Translations under genes and position numbers: made by a program
The notes under the pieces: model-generated
The model's database searches: none
What the model was told of the DNA's origin: nothing
Seen by the model: only the letters and a program-made list of their open reading frames with translations
DNA from: Notospermus geniculatus
Taxonomy: Eukaryota > Nemertea > Pilidiophora > Heteronemertea > Lineidae
Direction: 5' to 3'
DNA length: 64,000 nucleotides
Assembly (NCBI GenBank): GCA_002633025.1
Contig: NMRB01002244.1
Span: forward strand, 1-64,000
Shown here: positions 55,509 to 64,000 of the stretch, one piece after another
Numbering within the stretch: position 1 is the stretch's first letter
Layout: each line of letters opens with the position of its first letter

Positions 55509-55970
55509 AATCTGACCAGTCTGGGTACTTGTAGGCCCTACTGTGTGGTGTGTCATACTGGTATAACACTGTGGTATTACGTAAACAAACATGTTCATGA
55601 AAAGTGAATGGATTTCACTTTGCTCGGGAATCGTGTGCATTTATGATCATATTTTCACCAATCAGAATTGATGTTGGGCTCTGCTGGTTTGATTAGAACG
55701 AAACACGTTGAGGACCGAAGTCACAGTCGTACGCCATGGTGATGACTCTGCATTGGGTTTCACCAGCGATAACGACTCGGAGGTAAACATTCCCACGGTT
55801 GAACTAAGTTCTGTGTGTTTGGTTCGATAAAATCTATTGTGGCAGTTGATGAGAAACCAACATGATTTTTAATGAGAGGTCCCATTAAACCTGTTTACAC
55901 ACACACCAAAAACCAGCATAATTATCATCCAGATCTCGTCTGAGCAATACTTTTAACCCACTTTGTTCAC

Positions 55971-56225
55971 ACACTGTTAAAAATGCTGACAGCACTTTGT
56001 TGGCAGCAGAGTAACACAACACTTTTCTATATTTTGACCACCCGTTTACTGTATTTTGACAGCCAAATAGTATAAATTTTACAACAAATGCTGTCTTTTA
56101 AACTGAGAAACTGCAATCTTGCTGTTAAATCCCAGTGAAAAAAACAGCAGTTTGCAGTGAAATGAATTTTACATCAAATATGCAGTGAAAATTCTGCTGT
56201 AAATTTACAGATATTTTTAACAGTG
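55971..56225. mobile_element. ACACTGTTAAAAAT MITE
   Basis: ACACTGTTAAAAATGCTGAC and TATTTTTAACAGTG are the ends. The interior is rich in CAGCA and TGCTGT words that pair across the element. Confidence 0.85.
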
Positions 56226-56229
56226 GCAG

Positions 56230-57750
56230 TTAACAAACACGACGCTGACACACAGCCACCCACCCATCCAATACCAAGTTGACTACACTTCTGTTGTCTT
56301 ACGTGTACGTCAACTCAGCTAAAATCTCGATCAGTACATTAGTAAATATCTCGAATTATATTTGAAAATAAAATCGAACCAAATCGGCCAACTCCCCCTC
56401 TCTCTCCAACGGCCAAGTGATAATATTCGCGGTTGCTCCCGCTGCTTTAATTAGCTTCTGATATCAAAGAAAAAAGAACAACAACTTGACGGGAATACAA
56501 TGCCATTGTTCGCCATAGGCCTAACGAAGAACGTCAGTTAGCCTGACGGAAAGAACAACACAACCTTACCACCCCTTCCGTGAGAACCGATGTGCTCTCC
56601 TGTCTAGTTTTAGTATCATTGTCTTCGGGGAAGCGTCGGAAATAATAAGGGGATTTCGGTAGGCCTTCGGCTCCTATGTTTACATTTTTATCGCAGAGAA
56701 AAATGATCCAAAGTTCACTTTCTCGGCGAAAGTTTACATTGAGAAGGGTACGTTTTGTACCCAAGACCGTACTTGAGGGATGTGCGAAGTTTGAAAGGCA
56801 CATACATGTATTCAGCACTTTTTTTATTTCCTTGGAAGTCTATAGATTTAGTAGTATAGATTTGCCAATTTCCAAAATATTTAGCCATGTCCAAGAAATT
56901 AACAAATTAATCTCGGTTTCCTTTTTTTTGATGCAAACTGTAGTACACACAGAGTATAGGGACAATATTATAGTTTTAGCAACAGGTGCGGCATTTCTTT
57001 TTTCCTCAATTGCTGCACAAAAGGTGGCAGTTGACTTATATAACATTACTTCTGAAGATATTAAGTGTGTTGCAGATTTTATTTCAATGGTTCCTGATCC
57101 GATTTGATGGTACATGTGCAGGTACAGGTACATGACTATGTACAGTCTTGTTAAAAAGTAAGACAGCTAATATCTCAGCTAGTATCGAAGGTTTCAACCT
57201 CAACATGTGTTATGTTATGCCCTGTAATGTTGTTAGAAGGATCACATACGAAATTGAGGGTTTGTGACAAAATATCACTAAAATATCACAAAAATATCAA
57301 TCTCAAAAAGCCTCATTTCTCAAAATTTGGAATTTTAAATTTAAAATCAGCTTGATATCATTCCACAGTTGATCCTATGAATTCCTGTGAAGAAACGTTT
57401 TAAAAATCGTTTCTCATTTTTTTAGATATATCACAATATCATCAGTTTTTATGAATTTGATATCTTGCAAAATTCGATAATTCCATTTTCGAATTTTTCC
57501 CTCGTCAATAGTCACTCAACATGATAACATAATAGGTCATGCTGATTATTCCATCATATTTACTTCAATAGACGGAGAACTTCACAAAAGTCTTAAAATG
57601 ATCCAAAAATATGGCATGTTTTTCTTCTGGCCGTATGAATTGACACATCCTAAAGCATATTTTCCAGATAATTACTTCCATATACTAGGCGTTAAGATTG
57701 CAGTTAAACGTGTACCACTGTCATGCTCACGGGACAACGACACCATTATG
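56230..57750. other. intergenic, nothing recognised
   Basis: The ORF at 56676-57107 (143 codons) has no domain, splice or composition support. The region is very AT-rich. Confidence 0.45.
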
Positions 57751-57752
57751 CC

Positions 57753-57927
57753 GGTGTAACGGTTTTCAGTGAGGCCCGTGTGGCAGTGTGACATTACAAT
57801 AGATTGACGGAATAAGCGGCGACTTGACAATGGGCGACACACAGAGAAACAGCGAATCCGTCTCCCAGTTTGTTCCGAACAATGGGAATCACACAGAAAA
57901 ATGGCCACACTGAAAAACGTTACACCT
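57753..57927. mobile_element. hairpin MITE (GGTGTAACG ends)
   Basis: GGTGTAACGGTTTTCAGTGA and GGCCACACTGAAAAACGTTA plus CACC form the inverted ends. Confidence 0.75.
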
Positions 57928-57987
57928 CGGGTTTGCATACAGCTACACGTTACACGTAGGCCTAAACACGCCGCCGAACAAAAGGGA

Positions 57988-58106
57988 GTTTTCGCAAAGC
58001 CAACGAAACGCCAACGCGATCGCCGAACCCATTGTTCGATGCCACGAAGAAAGCACCGAACAAAAGACAGGCGTTCGCGTTGGCGTTCCGGGGGCTTTGC
58101 GAAAAC
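57988..58106. mobile_element. GTTTTCGCAAAGCC hairpin MITE, copy 3 (opposite orientation)
   Basis: 119 bp. The centre reads CCCATTGTTCGATGCCACGA, the reverse of copies 1 and 2, while the ends are the same. Lies about 220 bases upstream of the disrupted GPCR. Confidence 0.9.
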
Positions 58107-58329
58107 TCTTTACTGGCTGAACAAAGGATTCAAGACCATGAAACCTTTGTTTGCCGCCGTGTCGGTGTACATGTAGCAGCTCTATGTGAATCCGGCCTTA
58201 CACTGCCATTAGTCTATAGGAATTATCATAAGAAGTGAGTTTCGATTACATCACTCGTGTTCGGTGGATTTTGTAATTTTGTATCACACGATCGATCGGA
58301 GTCGATAGAAATGAGATCAGTACGTTTCC

Positions 58330-59516
58330 ATGATTCCTTTGGCACGCACACGTTCGCGTCCTGAGAACGGCACAGCTAGAGAATTCTTATACGAGTTATC
58401 ATTTAGTCACCCTTGGTTCGATTCCTGCCTCCGTGAGAGGAACAGTCTCACTGAAGGTAGGCCTACTGCTCGTCATGAATTCGTAAATATTCATAATCGC
58501 ATCCTGATTACTGAATTAATTGATTCAAGGCAACTCCTAAAGTTACTCCTCTGGATATGGGTACCTCCATTTCTATTAACATTTGGGACAGTGTTTAATA
58601 TTTTAACAATCCTCGTCTTGGTGATACGAAAATTTGGGAAAGTATCCACGAGGATTTTACTTATTACACTTCTTGCTACGGTAGACACCGCCGTACTTTG
58701 GACAGGACTCCTTCGTCAGTCGATCATCTTAAATTTTGTTTCACATCGACCTCAGAATTTTATCGTACATTTCCTGCCCAGTTCATACCTTTTTAACGTA
58801 TTTCTTTCTGCATTATGCCAGTTGGAATGTCGTGTATTTGACCGTAGAAAGATGGATATCGGTATGTTTTCCTCTGAAGGCAAGAGTTGTATGCACAAAG
58901 AGATGGACCTTTGTAGGTCTGACCATTCTATTTATATTTCCGTTTGCCTTAAATTCGCCCATAATTTTTATTTCTCGCTTAATACGTTTACCTAAATCGG
59001 CTATTGTTGAAATCGATCGTCCTTACTGCCAACATGAGGCAGAGTACGAATACTTCTGGGAAATGGTCTGGTATTGGATTGACCTGCTTGTCTATTCATT
59101 TTTGCCATTCTTTGTCATTTCTTTCTGTAATTGCTGCATCGTTTACAAGGTTGTGAGGGGACAGATAAAACGTAAAAAAACTCCGCAATCCTGGAGGACG
59201 ATCAGATGGCCGGTCATCTCAGATGACCAGTATGACGTACATGTTGACCGCTGTTAGTATTGTCTTTATTTTACTAACATCACCTAGTTCTGTCCTTCAC
59301 ATATATGTTTCGCTCACCAAATTGACAACTTGGAAACAATATGTTCAAAAAGAATTAAACTATGCTGTAACAAATAATCTTGCTTACCTGAACAACACCA
59401 TCAACTTCTTTCTGTACTGTGTAAGTGGGACGCAATTTCGGCGCGAGGTTTTCCGAATGTTCCGACGCATAGGTCGGAAAGCCTCAGTTCAGTTTACAAT
59501 CCGAGACGAGCCTTGA
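58330..59516 (+). pseudogene. class A GPCR with two single-base frameshifts (pseudogene or sequencing errors)
   Basis: The receptor runs over three frames. Frame 1 (from ATG 58330) gives the N-terminus, TM1 (FGTVFNILTILVLV) and TM2 (TRILLITLLATVDTAVLW, TGLLRQ). Near 58740 the frame shifts, giving SCPVH (disulphide Cys), TM3 with VERW in place of DRY, and then FPLKARV, TM4 and TM5. In a run of seven A at about 59170 it shifts again, giving TM6 (VSIVFILLTSPSSVLHIYV) and TM7 (NNTINFFLYCVSG) with helix 8 TQFRREVFRMFRR, to TGA at 59514. TGLLRQ and NFFLYCxSGxxFRRE are typical of invertebrate neuropeptide-receptor-like GPCRs (FMRFamide/thyrotropin-releasing-hormone receptor-like). It is not closely related to the 2-13 kb cluster. 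Apart from the two shifts the sequence looks functional. Confidence 0.85.
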
Positions 59517-60540
59517 CTCGGATACTCGATCACTAAAGGTAAACCAAAAGCCGTAACTGCACGATGCATCATCAACAGTGGGCAGTGGTCAACGCAGACC
59601 CCGAATTTCCTGATCGTAGGCCTACCAAAAGGGTTCTGTCCTTAAAAGATATTGAAACATTGGCAGTGATTTGGTTTGACTTGGACATTGATTCTAAAAT
59701 ACTTTGTATCTCGTGCGTAAGTTACAAATGGATGATGCATTAGCCTCATTCTGAATGCAGCGGGTTTGGGTAACACAACCAAGAACCCGCTTAGTATTTC
59801 CAAAATGGCGTCCACCATTTCTCGCTTCGAGCATTCAGATCGAGAGGCCGTGCAAAGAATTTCGGCAAGATGGATTCTCGGCGACCCATCCAAACCATGT
59901 TTTGTATCAATAACAAAAAAATTTGCACCTCGGGTTTAATTCCTTAAACCACACAAGTCGTCAATTCAGGCTGTTTGTTAGCAAAACGTCTGATTCGGCA
60001 TCTCGTGTGTTTTCTCTGCTTATCACGCCAACTCGACACAATCGTGTGTCATCCAGAGAGCCATAACTCAACCCAGTCGACCCGCAAAGGTATGAACAGC
60101 GCCACGACGTGTCAGCCGCGGTATTTGGCGGTACTAACTGCTAAATCACTGAACGAAAGCGAGGCAGTGACGTAGGCGTAGCAGACGCTATAAAACAATC
60201 ACTAATTACGCACGATTAGTCAGACGTTTGAAGGTGGCGTGATGTTTACATGTTGATGGATGTTTCTCTACGAAAGTTGCCGAAAATTTCATCGAAATCG
60301 GTTCAGTTTTGGCCGAGTTATCGATCGAAAGGTAACCGTGTGTTTTCGAAAACAGGCGTTCTTCAAAGTGCGTACACTTTCTTGGAATAGTATTTTGAAA
60401 CTTCTGCTTAGGTCATTCGGGTTGTTATAACATAGAAGAATCCACATGCGAAGCGTGGTTTTATGCACGCATGTCTGAGGGGTTGAAAATAACCCCAAAA
60501 CACAACCACATTTTCAAGAAATCTCCTTCCCCTTATCCAT
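59517..60540. other. intergenic, nothing recognised
   Basis: No exon or repeat family recognised. GGTAGGCCTACC-type words are present. Confidence 0.45.
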
Positions 60541-60544
60541 TGTC

Positions 60545-60631
60545 TAACCTGGTTCCATGGGCTCCGACGGTGGCGCTGACAGCCAGAATCGTCAGTCAGC
60601 GCCACGTCGACGTCCAAGGAACCAGGTTATG
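60545..60631. mobile_element. AACCTGGTTCC mini-hairpin, copy 2
   Basis: TAACCTGGTTCC, CCGACGGTGGCGCTGAC pairs with GTCAGCGCCACGTCG and GGAACCAGGTTA. Relative of 52387-52470. Confidence 0.85.
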
Positions 60632-61404
60632 GCTGCGAGAATCGTTACCTACTGCTGTTCAAACTGCGTACAAAAACTTGGAATACCATGCCGAAGTATG
60701 AAATTAACACAGATTGGAGATTGATAGTTTCTTCGTCTATTCAGATTTATTCAGATATATTTATGGAGTTATGGCGATGTTTTTAACAACGCTCTACTCC
60801 AAATGACCTCCAATTCTGTGCGTAGGACGAAATTTCTTAAATGATTTCTCTTCACTCGTTTGCTTTATGCCAAAATAGATTACACTAATCGAAAGCTCAA
60901 TGTCTTAGCTAAACACTGATATATGGTTTATGTGGTTGAATTTGAACGGTGTTCTCGATAAACGCAATTTTGTGCGAGGTGTCCGATTTCTCGAATGAGG
61001 TACTCGAGAAGCCTCGTCGAGTGCCCCGATCGCCTATTATTTTCCCGCGCGCAAAATAAATCTGTCGTAGAAAATGACCTTTGCGGGTCGACTGAACCTT
61101 TAAGGTGAGACTCAAAAAGAGTCAAAATTAGTCTTGAACAAGACTCTTTTTTATAGTCTTGAACAAGACAGTTTTTGACAGAGCGAGCGTGTTCCCAGTC
61201 TGGGGTGTTAGCATCCAAATCGGCAGACATTAGGATCGGCAGGGCACACGCGCACTTTTTTCTTATTCAACGATGCAGTGGGATCTTCCAACAGGAAATT
61301 TTAAACGCTTAATGCTCTTATAGCAATAGCCCCAGTAGTACGTTCATCAATCGTCCAGATGCAGCTTCAAACGTGAATTGAAATCTGAAGTGAAGTGGAA
61401 TATG

Positions 61405-61811
61405 GGGTCGATTTCACAAGGGTGTTTAAAGCCAGACACTATAGACAGATGGGTTATAATCGACGAGCATAGTCTCGGTCACCCAGCCGCTGATTCGAAT
61501 CTGGGGAACCGTAGCAGTACTGTGTGGCTGGCTGCGCAAGACTACACACAGCATTGGGATTCCCCAAGGGGATTCCCAAAACCTCGATGCAGGATAATGC
61601 TTTAATATGTGGTTCTATGGTTCTATACACTACGCACGCCTGTAGATGAGGTTGCTCTATATTTCGGCCGAACTGGGGAGTGAGTAGCGGTGCATAGTGT
61701 GCGGCTTTAAGATTTAGACGCGTGCAACTTCGTCAAATGCATGTTGGAAGTGCGTGCATTTTGTGAAGTGACACGCGTCTAAGTCTTAAACACCCTCTGT
61801 GAAATCGGCCC
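61405..61811. mobile_element. outer palindromic element split by a TTAA MITE
   Basis: GGGTCGATTTCACAAGGGTG and TTTAA on the left pair with TTAAACACCC and TGTGAAATCGGCCC on the right. TTTAGACGCGTG pairs with CACGCGTCTAAG. The left arm is interrupted exactly at TTAA by the element at 61426-61710; the right arm is whole. Confidence 0.9.
61426..61710. mobile_element. TTAA MITE (AGCCGCACA ends), copy 2, nested
   Basis: Flanked by TTAA at 61426-61429 and 61707-61710. Matches 51869-52140 along its length. It contains a short duplication GGGATTCCCCAAGGGGATTC absent from copy 1. Confidence 0.95.
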
Positions 61812-62770
61812 GACAAAGAATTTTGAAGCAAGTGGCAGACAATATGGATAGTTAAGCTGTCTCTGAACTAAAGAATTCACTCATTTCTGACAGGCAATGC
61901 TGATGTAGATTTAACAGCATTTCTCATTCGGAACTTCCGAAGGCAACTGCTCGGCAATTTCCGTAGACACTCGCATTTCCCCTCGGACACAATTCCAAGG
62001 CAGCCATCTTGAACGCGCAACGATTTCAATGCGTTTCTGGTGGTTTGGATGCGGTCGCCTCATCACACCCTGCGCATGAACGAAATAGGACACACAAAAA
62101 CGTCGCGTTATTGATCAATAATTGGCAGATTGGGTGACATATCGGTAAGTTTATATATAATATGCCCCAACTTATCCAGGAAATAAGGTTGGATATCTTA
62201 GCAGGCCAAAATTCGGCGAAAATAGTTCCACGGTCGGTCACGTGGGTTTGTTGATAACAACATGGCTGCCTTGGACTTGTGTCCGAGGTGAAATGCGCCG
62301 CCCAGTGGATAGATAAGCAGTTCGCCTCTGGTCGTTCCGAATGATCATTTCTGTGCGCCATCAGGCCATTCTCCCGACTTACCGTACACCATAAATTTCA
62401 TGGTCCAGTGAAAATTCACGCTACATTTGTGTGGACAATATCATGAGAGAGACAAGCCGTTTCGACAAAAATAATGCATCCGATTGTTCTCGTCATCGCT
62501 GTCCCGAGAAATAAATGTTTGCATTGTACAATGTAGTACCATGCCAGTAGTGTCCAGCAATTATAAGCCGTGGTTACACTGCATAAAATCCCCGGGCTTT
62601 TTTGCGGTCACACCTATGAATTGCCAGTGTAGTAGAATCAAATGTACCCTGATATAGGATGTCTGGTGGACACTGTATATCAGCTTTCTGACGATGTACG
62701 TACATTATATTCTATCACAACTATAATGCACCCCTACTGCACTGAGTACGGTAACTGCAGTACCGTACAA
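61812..62770. other. intergenic, nothing recognised
   Basis: No gene recognised. Confidence 0.4.
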
Positions 62771-62775
62771 ACAAC

Positions 62776-62803
62776 ATGGCGACCGCGGATTTTCGACCCG
62801 GCG
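62776..62803 (+). CDS. possible first coding exon (short)
   Basis: ACAACATGGCG is a good translation-start context. The frame reads MATADFRPG and meets a consensus donor G/GTGAGT at 62804. No downstream exon is visible before the gap at 63807. Could be chance. Confidence 0.25.
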
Positions 62804-62809
62804 GTGAGT

Positions 62810-63806
62810 GCAGTATTCAGCTCGATTTCTCACGAAAAATGCAAGCTCAAGGGCTGAAACATACGTGGGGGATTCTTCACAAAAGGAACTATCCAAGATG
62901 TAAATTGTAGCCCAAAATATTTCCCAATAAATGTGTACGGACCGAGAGAAAAATCGAAGCGAGGCAACGGTAACTCAATCGTGACATACACGGCAACTCA
63001 GATGTTGCACTTCTTAGGGAGTTCGGTAACTCTGAATAAATTCGGCAATTCCTGCAGAGGCACGATGGGACATCAACATGCACTAACATCCAATCAAATT
63101 CTACCACATTAAAATTTGTCTAGACGGGGGTATACAAGGCCTTTAATTCACCTTTAACTGCCACATCACCTGGGAGCCATTCAGAGCCGGTGTAGCAGTA
63201 AAAAGTGTCCCCCTGTAAAAAGTGTCCACTTCTATTGTTGAATGACGGAATAAGCGGCATGCGTATAGAAACCAATTGTCAGAGATTAGAATGTAACAAT
63301 AGGATCTTTTGTTCCCCGGACAGTTTTTCCTAGGACATTCTTTCCCTTCACACCTGCGTTTCGAAAATTACCCACAATTCCGAGTTCGCATAAAAACGGA
63401 AGTCGTATAAAATGTAAATATAGTTTACCACATGCATGGATGTTACATCGAACATTAAGGTCGATCTATACCCATTGCGTGACGCCGAACTGCCCAACTT
63501 AAACTCGTGATAATTCATTGATAGCAATGATTACAAAAACATTTCTGGTACGGTACGTTACGTATGAAGCATATAAGTGAACTTTCACCCTAAATAACTG
63601 GATCCTATTTGCGGATTGCCCAGAAAAATGACTTTGTTGGAAAGGCCGAAAAAAATTCCTTGAGCAATTTTCCGTCAACATGCTATGTCGCATGGAAGCA
63701 AACTCTGTTGGAAAAGACGCAGCCATACCTGTTGCATGTCGGTATAACCGCAGATTTTTAAAAAATATGCTAATTATGCTTATAATTAACAAAGTTTAGC
63801 TTTTAC
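62810..63806. other. intergenic or intronic, nothing recognised
   Basis: AT-rich with no domain-bearing ORF. Confidence 0.4.
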
Positions 63807-64000
63807 NNNNNNNNNNNNNNNNNNNNNNNNNNNNNNNNNNNNNNNNNNNNNNNNNNNNNNNNNNNNNNNNNNNNNNNNNNNNNNNNNNNNNNNNNNNNNN
63901 NNNNNNNNNNNNNNNNNNNNNNNNNNNNNNNNNNNNNNNNNNNNNNNNNNNNNNNNNNNNNNNNNNNNNNNNNNNNNNNNNNNNNNNNNNNNNNNNNNNN
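63807..64000. other. assembly gap (run of N)
   Basis: Unresolved bases to the window end. Confidence 1.

Noticed and set aside
56676-57107. 143-codon open frame
   Set aside because: AT-rich, no domain or signal, overlapped by an equal open frame on the other strand.

Overview
This window is animal nuclear DNA, most likely from a marine invertebrate. The evidence is GT-AG introns with long spacers, single-coding-exon rhodopsin-class GPCRs in tandem, tRNA-derived SINEs, a Penelope-like element, a Ty3/gypsy relic, and dozens of short inverted-repeat elements (MITEs), many flanked by TTAA. The frequent TAGGCCTA and ACATGTACATGT words fit echinoderm, hemichordate, amphioxus or lophotrochozoan assemblies, but I cannot name the species. 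The window ends in an assembly gap (63807-64000) and has single Ns at 46305 and 48656, so it is draft sequence.

Layout. 1-1500: intergenic DNA with the 3' end of a Penelope-like element, including the C-terminus of its endonuclease and a hammerhead-ribozyme core. 1.8-14.3 kb: a cluster of four intact paralogous GPCR genes on the + strand (2025-3068, 6844-7881, 9658-10707, 12131-13180), one decayed paralogue (7924-8322) and one tiny relic (4486-4524). A gypsy-type LTR element at 4702-6498, itself broken by two hairpin elements, separates genes 1 and 2. Genes 3 and 4 lie in two copies of a roughly 2.4-kb direct duplication.

14.6-29.2 kb: one gene of about 11 exons on the + strand. I assembled it from splice sites whose phases all agree. 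It encodes a predicted protein of about 781 residues that I do not recognise: a basic N-terminus, a charged helical segment, a Pro/Ser/Thr-rich segment with internal repeats, and a Tyr/His/Arg-rich C-terminus. Its introns hold many hairpin elements and a striking pair of inverted minisatellites.

29.3-58 kb: mostly non-coding. It contains MITEs, SINEs, a 104-bp tandem duplication, a degenerate minisatellite, a nearly homogeneous 40-bp satellite of about 34 copies (48657-50041), and a few possible first coding exons (33270, 34736). 58.3-59.5 kb: a second kind of rhodopsin-class GPCR, interrupted by two single-base frameshifts. 59.6-63.8 kb: more nested MITEs and one possible first exon (62776).

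The genes do not form an operon or pathway. The recurring themes are local GPCR duplication, with conserved intracellular and transmembrane parts but a variable second extracellular loop, and an unusually dense, nested layer of hairpin transposons. Several nested insertions can be dated relative to each other because the uninterrupted arm of the host hairpin preserves the empty site.
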